Shown here: positions 48,025-55,666 of the stretch, piece by piece
Layout: each line of letters begins with the position of its first letter
Numbering within the stretch: the first letter of the stretch is position 1
DNA from: Streptomyces lichenis
GTDB lineage: Bacteria; Actinomycetota; Actinomycetes; Streptomycetales; Streptomycetaceae
Assembly (NCBI RefSeq): GCF_023218175.1
Contig: NZ_JALPTH010000016.1
Location: forward strand, 62,001 to 126,000
DNA length: 64,000 nt
Direction of reading: 5' to 3'
Position numbers and translations under genes: made by a program
The notes under the pieces: model-generated
What the model saw: only the letters and a program-made list of their open reading frames with translations
The model's database searches: none
What the model was told of the DNA's origin: nothing

Positions 48025-50022
48025 TTAAGCCTCCTCCTGGACGACGGCGAGCAGGGCGCCGACCTCGACCTGGCGGCCGGGGGCGGTGTGGAGCGCGGTG
48101 AGCGTGCCGGAGGCGGGAGCGGTGACGCGGTGCTCCATCTTCATGGCCTCCAGCCAGACGAGCGGCTGCCCGGCCGCCACCCGGTCACCGAGGGCGAGCT
48201 CCGCCACCCGGGTGACGGTGCCGGGCATGGGCGCGAGCAGCGAACCGGGCGCGGTGCGCTCGGCGGGGTCGGTGAAGCGGGGGCGGGGGGTGAGGCGGTA
48301 CGCGGTGGTGGCGGTGTCCACGTGGACAGGGCCGTCGGCGGCCGCCGCGACCCGGTACGGGCGGGTGACGCCGCCCACCTCCAGCCGGACCAGCCCGGGG
48401 GCGACCGCGACGGCCCGGACCTCCGGGTGGGAGTCCACCGTGAAGTCGCCCCTGGTGTGCCGGTAGCGGACCTCGTGGTCGCCGTAGCGGGCGGTCTGCG
48501 GCTGGGAGGGCAGGTTGCGGAAGGCGCCGAAGCGGCCGGTACGGGACGAGGCGGCGGCCAGCGCGGCGGCGACCGCCGCGTACTCCTCCCCGGGGGCCGG
48601 TGCGGTCAGCCCGTCCAGATGGCGGCCGTAGAAGCCGGTGTCCATGGCCCCGGCCGCGAACTCCGGGTGGCGCAGGGAGCGGACCAGCAGTTCGCGGTTG
48701 GTGACCGGGCCGTGGACGCGGGCCCGTTCCAGGGCGGCGGCCAGTCGCCGTACCGCCTCGGCGCGGGTGGGCGCAGAGGCGACGACCTTGGCGAGCAGGG
48801 CGTCGTAGTGGACGGTGACGGTGTCCCCGTCCGCGTATCCGGCGTCGACCCGGATGCCGTCCGGGGCCGGGATCTGGAGGCGGTGCAGTACGCCGGTGCC
48901 GGGGGCGAAGTCCCGGGCCGGGTCCTCGGCGTAGAGCCGGGCCTCCACCGCGTGCCCACCGGGGGCGGGCGGCGCGGCCGGGAGGGCGGCGCCCTCGGCG
49001 CAGGCCAGTTGGAGGGCGACCAGGTCGATGCCGAACACCGCCTCGGTGACCGGGTGTTCGACCTGGAGGCGGGTGTTCATCTCCAGGAAGTACGCCTTGC
49101 CGCCCGCGACCAGGAACTCCACCGTCCCCGCCCCGGTGTAGCCGACGGCCCGGGCGGCCGCCACCGCCGCCTCGTCCAGGGCGGCCCGCAGCCCCTCGTC
49201 CAGCCCGGGCGCGGGCGCCTCCTCGATCACCTTCTGGTGGCGGCGCTGGAGCGAGCAGTCCCGGGTGCCAAGGGTCCACACCGTGCCGTGCGCGTCGGCG
49301 AGGACCTGCACCTCCACATGGCGGCCGCGCTCCAGATACGGCTCGGCGAACACCTCGCCGTCCCCGAAGGCCGCCCGGGCCTCGGCCCTGGCCGCCGCCA
49401 GCTCACCGTCCAGGTCGGCCATCTCCCGTACCACCCGCATACCGCGCCCACCGCCGCCCGCCGCCGCCTTCAGCAGCAGCGGCAGATCGGCCCCGGTGGC
49501 CGCCGCCGGGTCCACCGGGGCGAGCAGCGGCACCCCGGCGGCGGCCATCAGCTCCTTGGCCCGGGTCTTGGAGGCCATCGCCTCGATCGCCTTGGGCGGC
49601 GGGCCCACCCAGACCAGGCCGGCGTCCAGCACCGCGCGGGCGAAGTCGGCGTTCTCGGAGAGGAAGCCGTACCCCGGATGGACCGCGTCCGCCCCGGCGG
49701 CCAGCGCGGCGGCCACCACCAGGTCGGCGCGGAGGTAGGTGTCGGCGGGCGCGGCCCCCGGCAGCCGTACCGCCGCGTCCGCCTCCCGTACGTGCAGGGC
49801 CCCGGCGTCCGGGTCGGAGTGCACGGCGACGGTGGAGATGCCCAGCTCACGGCAGGTGCGGAAGACCCGGCAGGCGATCTCGCCCCGGTTGGCGACCAGC
49901 AAGCTGGAGATCAGGGGATTCATCGGATCCATGGGCTTCATCGGATCCGTGGGATCCGTGGGATCCGTGGGATCCGTGGGATCCGTGGGATCCGTGGGAT
50001 TCATGGGATTCATGGGATTCAT
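48025..50022 (-). CDS. Acyl-CoA carboxylase alpha subunit (biotin carboxylase plus BCCP)
   Basis: A 665-residue subunit with a biotin carboxylase domain (LLVANRGEIACRVFRTCREL, ATP-grasp KAAAGGGGRGMRVVREM, EMNTRLQVEHPVTE), a middle linker and a C-terminal biotinyl domain with the biotin Lys in EAMKMEH. The first ~33 residues, if translated from the ATG at 50022, are an (M/T)-(N/D)-P tripeptide repeat from a 9-bp tandem; the ATG at 49923 (MNPLISSLLVAN) gives the canonical N-terminus. It pairs with the carboxyltransferase 9 bp upstream for leucine or terpenoid (LiuD/AtuF-like) carboxylation. Confidence 0.93.
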   Translation of the reverse strand: MNPMNPMNPTDPTDPTDPTDPTDPTDPMKPMDPMNPLISSLLVANRGEIACRVFRTCRELGISTVAVHSDPDAGALHVREADAAVRLPGAAPADTYLRADLVVAAALAAGADAVHPGYGFLSENADFARAVLDAGLVWVGPPPKAIEAMASKTRAKELMAAAGVPLLAPVDPAAATGADLPLLLKAAAGGGGRGMRVVREMADLDGELAAARAEARAAFGDGEVFAEPYLERGRHVEVQVLADAHGTVWTLGTRDCSLQRRHQKVIEEAPAPGLDEGLRAALDEAAVAAARAVGYTGAGTVEFLVAGGKAYFLEMNTRLQVEHPVTEAVFGIDLVALQLACAEGAALPAAPPAPGGHAVEARLYAEDPARDFAPGTGVLHRLQIPAPDGIRVDAGYADGDTVTVHYDALLAKVVASAPTRAEAVRRLAAALERARVHGPVTNRELLVRSLRHPEFAAGAMDTGFYGRHLDGLTAPAPGEEYAAVAAALAAASSRTGRFGAFRNLPSQPQTARYGDHEVRYRHTRGDFTVDSHPEVRAVAVAPGLVRLEVGGVTRPYRVAAAADGPVHVDTATTAYRLTPRPRFTDPAERTAPGSLLAPMPGTVTRVAELALGDRVAAGQPLVWLEAMKMEHRVTAPASGTLTALHTAPGRQVEVGALLAVVQEEA

Positions 50023-50023
50023 C
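49925..50023 (-). repeat. 9-bp tandem repeat at the 5' end of the carboxylase alpha gene
   Basis: Eleven consecutive 9-mers: six exact copies of GGATCCGTG (plus-strand reading, 49943-49996) flanked by three GGATTCAT(G/C) units on the right and two degenerate units on the left. The unit is a multiple of 3, so copy changes do not shift frame, but they alter the number of ATG codons and the length of the N-terminal repeat. Confidence 0.9.
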
Positions 50024-50030
50024 GGGCCCC

Positions 50031-51629
50031 TCACATCCGGAAGACGCCGAAGCCGCCGCGCACGCCCTGGTACGGGGCGGTGTGCACGGCCGACAGGCAC
50101 AGGCCGAGGACGGTGCGGGTGTCGCGCGGGTCGATGACCCCGTCGTCGTACAGCCGCCCGGACAGGAACATCGGCAGCGACTCCGCCTCCACCTGCTGCT
50201 CCACCATGGCGCGCAGCGCCGCGTCGCCCTCGTCGTCATAGGGCTGCCCCTTGGCGGCGGCCGAGGCGCGGGCCACGATCGACAGCACCCCGGCGAGCTG
50301 CTGGGGACCCATCACGGCCGACTTGGCGCTCGGCCAGGCGAACAGGAAGCGCGGGTCGTAGGCGCGACCGCACATGCCGTAGTGCCCGGCCCCGTAGGAG
50401 GCGCCGACCAGCACCGACAGATGCGGGACCGTGGAGTTGGCCACCGCGTTGATCATCATCGAGCCGTGTTTGACGATGCCGCCCTGCTCGTACTCCCGGC
50501 CCACCATGTAGCCGGTGGTGTTGTGCAGGAACAGCAGCGGGATGTCCCGCTGGTTGGCGAGCTGGATGAACTGGGCGGCCTTCTGCGACTCCTGGCTGAA
50601 CAGCACCCCCTGGGCGTTGGCGAGCACCCCGACCGGATAGCCGTGCAGCGCGGCCCACCCGGTCACCAGGCTGGTCCCGTACAGCGGCTTGAACTCGTCG
50701 AAGTCCGAGCCGTCCACGATCCGGGCGATCACCTCGCGCGGGTCGAAGGGGGTGCGCAGATCGCCCGGGACGATGCCGAGCAGCTCCTCCGGGTCGTACG
50801 TCGGCGGCTCGGCAGGCGGAGGATCGGCGTACGCCTTGCGGTGGCCGAGCCGGGCCACGATCCGCCGTGCCTGCCGGATGGCGTCATGCTCGTCCACCGC
50901 GTAGTGGTCGGCCAGCCCGCTGGTCCGGGCGTGCATCCGCGCCCCGCCCAGCGACTCGTCGTCGCTCTCCTCCCCGGTGGCCATCTTCACCAGCGGCGGT
51001 CCACCCAGGAACACCTTGGAGCGCCCGTCGATCATCACCGTGTGGTCGGACATCCCGGGGACGTACGCGCCGCCCGCCGTCGAGTTGCCGAAGACCACCG
51101 CGATGGTCGGTATCCCGGCCGCCGACAGCCGGGTGATGTCCCGGAAGAGCGCGCCACCGGGGATGAAGATCTCCTTCTGGGAGGGCAGATCGGCGCCCCC
51201 GGACTCCACCAGCGCGATGCACGGCAGCCGGTTGGCGCGGGCGATCTCGTTGGCCCGCAGCGCCTTCTTCAGCGTCCAGGGGTTGGACGAACCACCGCGT
51301 ACCGTCGGGTCGTTGGCGGTGATCAGGCACTCCACGCCCTCGACCACCCCGATCCCGGTGACCATCGAGCCGCCCACCGGGTAGTCGCTGCCCCAGGCGG
51401 CGAGCGGGGACAGCTCCAGGAAGGGCGCGTCCGGGTCGAGCAGCAGCTCGATCCGCTCCCGGGCGAGCAGCTTGCCGCGCGAGCGGTGCCGGGCGGTGTA
51501 CTTCTCGCCGCCGCCCGCGAGCGCCTTGGCGTGCTCGGCGTCCAGGGCGGCCAGCTTCTCCAGCATGGTGTCCCGGTTGGCGGTGAACTCCTCGGCGGCC
51601 GGGTCGAGTCGGGAGCCGATCACGGTCAC
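50031..51629 (-). CDS. Acyl-CoA carboxylase beta subunit (carboxyltransferase)
   Basis: A 532-residue carboxyltransferase of the methylcrotonyl/geranyl-CoA carboxylase type. The N-terminal part has GGSMVTGIGVVEGVECLITA and the C-terminal part FLHNTTGYMVGREYEQGG and SYGAGHYGMCGRAYDP (carboxybiotin and acyl-CoA sites). Start is the GTG at 51629, overlapping the AtuA stop by GTGA. The neighbourhood (AtuA, acyl-CoA dehydrogenase, hydratase) supports a branched acyl-CoA such as 3-methylcrotonyl- or geranyl-CoA. Confidence 0.93.
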   Translation of the reverse strand: MTVIGSRLDPAAEEFTANRDTMLEKLAALDAEHAKALAGGGEKYTARHRSRGKLLARERIELLLDPDAPFLELSPLAAWGSDYPVGGSMVTGIGVVEGVECLITANDPTVRGGSSNPWTLKKALRANEIARANRLPCIALVESGGADLPSQKEIFIPGGALFRDITRLSAAGIPTIAVVFGNSTAGGAYVPGMSDHTVMIDGRSKVFLGGPPLVKMATGEESDDESLGGARMHARTSGLADHYAVDEHDAIRQARRIVARLGHRKAYADPPPAEPPTYDPEELLGIVPGDLRTPFDPREVIARIVDGSDFDEFKPLYGTSLVTGWAALHGYPVGVLANAQGVLFSQESQKAAQFIQLANQRDIPLLFLHNTTGYMVGREYEQGGIVKHGSMMINAVANSTVPHLSVLVGASYGAGHYGMCGRAYDPRFLFAWPSAKSAVMGPQQLAGVLSIVARASAAAKGQPYDDEGDAALRAMVEQQVEAESLPMFLSGRLYDDGVIDPRDTRTVLGLCLSAVHTAPYQGVRGGFGVFRM

Positions 51630-53314
51630 AGCAGGGCCTCCGGTATGTCGAGGTGGCGGGCGCGCAGCCATTCGCCGAGCGCCTTGGCCTGCGGGTCGAA
51701 CCGGGCCTGGGCGGCGACGCCCTCACCGAGCAGCCCGGCCACGGTGAAGTTCAGCGCCCGCAGGTTCGGCAGCAGATGCCGCCGCACGGGCAGGTCGGCC
51801 GTCTCCGGCAGCAGTTCGCGGAAGCGGTCGACGGTGAGGGCGTGGGCCAGCCACCGCCAGCCGGCCTCGTCCCGGGCCCACACCCCCACATTGGCGTCCC
51901 CGCCCTTGTCCCCGCTGCGGGCCCCGGCCACCACCCCGAGCGGCGCCCGCCGCACCGGCCCGGGAGGCAGCGGCGGCGGCGACTCCGGTACGGGGACGGG
52001 CTCGGGCTCCCTCGCATCCGGCGGGTCCGGCACGATGACCCGCTCCCCGTCCGGCAGCACCGCCGTGTGCGCGACCGCGCCCCGCTCCACGTACCCCGCC
52101 TCGAACACCCCGTAGGGGGCGCCCTTCCCCGGCGGCGCGGTCAGATGGAAGCCCGGGTAGCTGGCAAGGGCCAGCTCCACCGCCGCCCCGCTGACCGCCC
52201 GTCCCACCCGCTCCGGGTCCTGGTCGCGGACGACGAGCCGGAGCAGGGCGCTGGCGGTCTCCTCGGTGGCCGCGTCGGGGCGGTCGGTGCGGGCCAGCTC
52301 CCAGCGCACGTCGGCCGTCCCGCCGAGCGCCTGGGACATCTGCTCCTTCACCAACTCCGCCTTGGCCTCGATGTCCAGCCCCGTGAGGACGAAGACGACC
52401 TCGTTGCGCCAGCCGCCGAGGCGGGTGGTGCCGGTCTTGAGCCGGGGCGGCGGGGCCTCGCCCCGTACCCCGGAGATCCGCACCCGGTCCGGGCCGTCCT
52501 GCGCCAGCCGTACGGAGTCCAGCCGCAGGGTCACATCCGGCCCGGGGTAGCGGGCGCCCGCCGTCTCGTACAGCAACTGGGCGGTGACCGTGCCGATGTC
52601 CACCAGCCCGCCGGTGCCGGGGTGCTTGGTGATCACCGAGCACCCGTCCGCGTCGATCTCGGCGAGGGGGAAGCCCGGGTGCCGGAGGTCGTGTCCGTTC
52701 CCGGCCCCCTCGGCGAAGAAGGCGTAGTTGCCGCCGGTGGCCTGGGTGCCGCACTCCAGTACGTGCCCGGCGGCGACCGCGCCCGCGAGCCGGTCGTACT
52801 CCTTGGGGCCCCAGTCGAACCACCAGGCGGCCGGGCCGCTGACCAGCGCCGCGTCGGTGATCCGCCCGGTGACCACCACATCGGCCCCGGCCCGCAGGCA
52901 GGCGGTGACCCCGGCGCCGCCGAGGTAGGCGTTGGCGGTCAGCGCCCCCTCGGGCGGCGGGAGGCGGTCGCCCTCCACATGGGCGATACGGATCCCCGGA
53001 AGGCCCAGCCGTTCCGCGAGCGCGCGCAGGGCGGCGGCGAGGCCGGCCGGGTTCAGCCCGCCCGCGTTGGCGACGATCCTGACCCCCTGGTCGTGGGCCA
53101 GGCCCAAGCCCTCCTCCATCTGCCGCAGAAAGGTCTTGGCGTACCCGAGGGAGGGGTCCTTGAGGCTGTCCCGGCCGAGGATGAGCAGGGTCAGCTCGGC
53201 GAGGTAGTCCCCGGTGAGGACGTCCAGCCCGCCGCCGGTCAGCATCTCCCGGACGGCGTCGAACCGGTCGCCGTAGAAGCCGGAGGCGTTGCCGATCCGC
53301 AGCGGGGCCCTCAT
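51626..53314 (-). CDS. atuA: AtuA-family protein (acyclic terpene utilisation) with ferredoxin-like C-terminal domain
   Basis: A 562-residue protein. The AtuA part (about 1-440) has GNASGFYGDRFDAVREML at its start, then NAGGLNPAGLAAAL and GADVVVTGRITDAALV. The C-terminal domain starts APLGVVAGARSGDKGGDANV. AtuA is required for growth on citronellol in Pseudomonas, but its reaction is not established. Here it is the second gene of the operon, overlapping both neighbours by 4 bp or less. Confidence 0.88.
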   Translation of the reverse strand: MRAPLRIGNASGFYGDRFDAVREMLTGGGLDVLTGDYLAELTLLILGRDSLKDPSLGYAKTFLRQMEEGLGLAHDQGVRIVANAGGLNPAGLAAALRALAERLGLPGIRIAHVEGDRLPPPEGALTANAYLGGAGVTACLRAGADVVVTGRITDAALVSGPAAWWFDWGPKEYDRLAGAVAAGHVLECGTQATGGNYAFFAEGAGNGHDLRHPGFPLAEIDADGCSVITKHPGTGGLVDIGTVTAQLLYETAGARYPGPDVTLRLDSVRLAQDGPDRVRISGVRGEAPPPRLKTGTTRLGGWRNEVVFVLTGLDIEAKAELVKEQMSQALGGTADVRWELARTDRPDAATEETASALLRLVVRDQDPERVGRAVSGAAVELALASYPGFHLTAPPGKGAPYGVFEAGYVERGAVAHTAVLPDGERVIVPDPPDAREPEPVPVPESPPPLPPGPVRRAPLGVVAGARSGDKGGDANVGVWARDEAGWRWLAHALTVDRFRELLPETADLPVRRHLLPNLRALNFTVAGLLGEGVAAQARFDPQAKALGEWLRARHLDIPEALL

Positions 53315-54123
53315 GCGGGTGCCTCGGCCCTGGTGGCGGGCCGCCCTCGCCCCGGCGGTCCGGCGAAGGCCTGGGCGATGTCCAGCCAGTGGTCGGCGTC
53401 GGCGCCCTCCGCGCGCAGGGCCAGGTCGGCGCGGTGGGCCCGCTGGGTGGCGAGCAGGCAGAAGTCGAGTGCGGGGCCGGTGACCTTCTGGGGCGCGTCC
53501 TCGGGCCCGTACGCCCAGAGGGCGCCGTCGGGGGCGGTCAGCTCCACCCGGAACGGGGCGGCCGGCGGGCGCAGGCCCCGTACCGCGTACGCGTAGTCCC
53601 GGGCCCGTACGCCGATCCAGGCGACATGCCGCAGCCGCGCCGTGGGCTTCCGTACGACGCCCAGCGCATCCGCCACGTCCTGCCCGTGCGCCCAGGTCTC
53701 CATCAGCCGCGCGGTCGCCAGCGAGGTGACCGACATCGGCGGGCCGTACCAGGGGAAGCGGGCCCCGGCCGGGGCGGCCCGCAGGGCCTCCTGCAACCGC
53801 TCGCGCCCCTCCCGCCAGCGGGCCAGCAACTCCCCCGGCTCCCGCGCGGCCCCCGCCTCCGCCCCCTCGTCCACAAAGGACTCCGGTGCCTCCGCCGCCC
53901 TGGCGACATGACCGGCGAAGGCGTCCGGGTCGGTGGCGGCGAGCAGCGCGGCGCTGTCGGTCCAGGCCAGATGGGCGATCTGGTGGGCGACGGTCCAGCC
54001 GGGAGCGGGGGTGGGCGCGGCCCAGACGTCCGGCCGGCCGCCGGAAGGGATTCCCGCCACCAGGCGGTCCAGCTCCTCGCTCTCCTCACGCAGGTCATCG
54101 AGGACCGGTGCGGCGTCGGACAC
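53311..54123 (-). CDS. TIGR03084-type metal-binding protein (mycothiol isomerase-like)
   Basis: A 270-residue member of the maleylpyruvate-isomerase N-terminal superfamily, the TIGR03084 group found next to actinobacterial acyl-CoA operons. Metal ligands are in GWTVAHQIAHLAWTD and LMETWAHGQDVADAL. It is the first gene of the operon; its role there is unknown, possibly thiol transfer or detoxification. The GTG at 54123 has GGAGGG eight bases before it; a longer GTG reading from 54153 lacks one. The stop overlaps the AtuA start. Confidence 0.83.
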   Translation of the reverse strand: MSDAAPVLDDLREESEELDRLVAGIPSGGRPDVWAAPTPAPGWTVAHQIAHLAWTDSAALLAATDPDAFAGHVARAAEAPESFVDEGAEAGAAREPGELLARWREGRERLQEALRAAPAGARFPWYGPPMSVTSLATARLMETWAHGQDVADALGVVRKPTARLRHVAWIGVRARDYAYAVRGLRPPAAPFRVELTAPDGALWAYGPEDAPQKVTGPALDFCLLATQRAHRADLALRAEGADADHWLDIAQAFAGPPGRGRPATRAEAPA

Positions 54124-54217
54124 GGTGCGCTCCCTCCGGGACGGCACGGACACACCACGGCCGCCCGGCGGTCAGGGCGTGGGAGCCCGGCCGTCGGCAC
54201 GGCGGTGCGTGTCCCGG

Positions 54218-54255
54218 AGCATGGCAGCGCCCGGATAAACAATCAAGCGTGCTTG
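54218..54255 (-). promoter_or_regulatory. Promoter and TetR-type operator of the acyl-CoA operon
   Basis: On the minus strand TTGATT (54241-54246) and CATGCT (54218-54223) are separated by exactly 17 bp. CAAGC-N2-GCTTG (54244-54255) overlaps the -35. Such short palindromes are typical of TetR repressors of acyl-CoA genes. Transcription would start about 85 bp before the first gene. The TetR gene at the far end of the same operon is the natural candidate repressor. Confidence 0.6.
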
Positions 54256-54257
54256 CT

Positions 54258-55247
54258 TTACTTCTGGCCACGCGCGGGCTCGGTGGGCCCGGCCGCCAAC
54301 CGCGCCTGGGAGCGCACCGCACCGATGCTGGCCGCGATGACCAGCGCGATCGCGAACGCCTCCAGGAGGTGGAGCCCCTGCCCCAGCACCAGGAGTCCCG
54401 CGATCGCGGCGATGGCCGGTTCCAGGCTCATCAGCACCGCGAAGGTGGGCGCGGGCAGCCGCCGCAGGGCCAGCAGCTCCAGCGTGTACGGCAGCACCGA
54501 CGACATCAGCGCGACCGCCAGCCCCAGGGCGATGGTGGACGGCACCAGCAACCTGCCCCCCGCCTCCCACACCCCGAACGGCAGACTGATCACCGCGCCC
54601 ACGGCCATGGCCAGCGCCAGCCCGTCGGCCTGCGGGAACCGCCGCCCGGTGCGGGCGCTGAACACGATGTACGCGGCCCACATCACGCCCGCGCCGAGGG
54701 CGAACGCGGCCCCGGCCGGATCCAGCCGGCCGAACCCGCCGCCACTGAGCAGCGCGACCCCGCCCAGCGCCAGGGCGGCCCAGACCAGGTTCACCAGCCG
54801 CCGGGACGCCACCACGGACAGCACCAGCGGGCCCAGCACCTCCAGGGTGACGGCCGGGCCGAGCGGGATGCGGTCCACCGCCTGGTAGAAGAGGATGTTC
54901 ATCCCGGCCAGGGCGACACCGAAGGCGACCACCGTCCCCCAGTCGGCGCGCCCGTACCCGCGCAGCCGGGGGCGGCAGACCACCAGCAGCACCCCGGCCG
55001 CCAGCAGCAGCCGCAGCGTCACCACGCCCAGCGCCCCGGCGCGCGGCATCAGCATCACCGCGATCGCCGCGCCGAACTGCACCGAGAACCCACCCGCGAC
55101 CACCAGCGCCACCGGCCCGAGCCGCCGCCCCGCTCCCGTCCGCTCCCCGCCTCGCCCCGGGCGCGCGGCGACGCTCTCCGGCAGCGACACGGCGGACGCG
55201 TCCGCGGACAGGCCTGCGGCGGCTTCGCTTCGGGCGGCGTCGTTCAC
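54258..55247 (-). CDS. EamA/RhaT-type drug-metabolite transporter
   Basis: A 329-residue DMT-superfamily exporter with ten hydrophobic helices, two EamA repeats (GPVALVVAGGFSVQFGAAIA and GLALAMAVGAVISLPFGVW) and APTFAVLMSLEPAIAAIAGL. It resembles RhtA-like threonine/homoserine exporters. The GTG at 55247 has GAGG at eight bases. A longer ATG at 55301 lies inside a palindrome and lacks a ribosome site. The substrate is unknown. The gene faces away from the FAD oxidoreductase promoter side. Confidence 0.85.
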   Translation of the reverse strand: MNDAARSEAAAGLSADASAVSLPESVAARPGRGGERTGAGRRLGPVALVVAGGFSVQFGAAIAVMLMPRAGALGVVTLRLLLAAGVLLVVCRPRLRGYGRADWGTVVAFGVALAGMNILFYQAVDRIPLGPAVTLEVLGPLVLSVVASRRLVNLVWAALALGGVALLSGGGFGRLDPAGAAFALGAGVMWAAYIVFSARTGRRFPQADGLALAMAVGAVISLPFGVWEAGGRLLVPSTIALGLAVALMSSVLPYTLELLALRRLPAPTFAVLMSLEPAIAAIAGLLVLGQGLHLLEAFAIALVIAASIGAVRSQARLAAGPTEPARGQK

Positions 55248-55294
55248 CGGGGAGCCTCGGGCTTTCTGTGCGGGTGGGGGCAGTAAGGGATCAA

Positions 55295-55312
55295 GGTCCA
55301 TTGAAGTGGACC
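55295..55312 (-). promoter_or_regulatory. Palindrome GGTCCA-N6-TGGACC upstream of the EamA gene
   Basis: A perfect 6+6 inverted repeat (55295-55300 and 55307-55312) 48 bp upstream of the preferred EamA start. It covers the alternative ATG at 55301. It looks like a repressor operator; which regulator binds it is unknown, and no regulator gene is adjacent. Confidence 0.5.
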
Positions 55313-55666
55313 AGTCAGCGCAACATACTGCACCGCCATCCTGGGACTCCAGCGGCTTTCCCCGCGGTCCGCCATCCGGGATGCCGTGCCCCTCGTCTCC
55401 ACGGTAAAGGCCGTCGGCCGGGGCCGTCGCGACGGGCCGGTGCCGGGCGGCCCGTCGCGCAGAGGCGGCCCTGACAGCAGCATCCCGCTCTTCTGTCGCT
55501 GCGGTGGCGGCCGAGCCGTCGGGGGACCCTCAGCGCGTGGAACCGGCCCCGCGCGGCGGGCCGTCCTCGTCCACCGTCAGCCGGACGACCACCCCGGTCC
55601 AGAAGTCCCGCGTCGGCGATGCGACCAGGCGGAGGTACGCCCTGTCCAGGCGGGGGCCGAGGTGGA
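55313..55666. other. Intergenic region, 354 bp
   Basis: It lies between the EamA gene and the 3' end of the FAD oxidoreductase, both minus. In 55530-55666 the minus frame continues into sensible-looking protein text (DRAYLRLVASPTRDFWTGVV) but with no start codon and no family I recognise. It could be a fragment of a lost gene. Otherwise no feature. Confidence 0.35.

Noticed and set aside
49925..50023. CRISPR-like array at the 9-bp repeats
   Set aside because: Units are contiguous with no spacers and far too short; it is a coding microsatellite.
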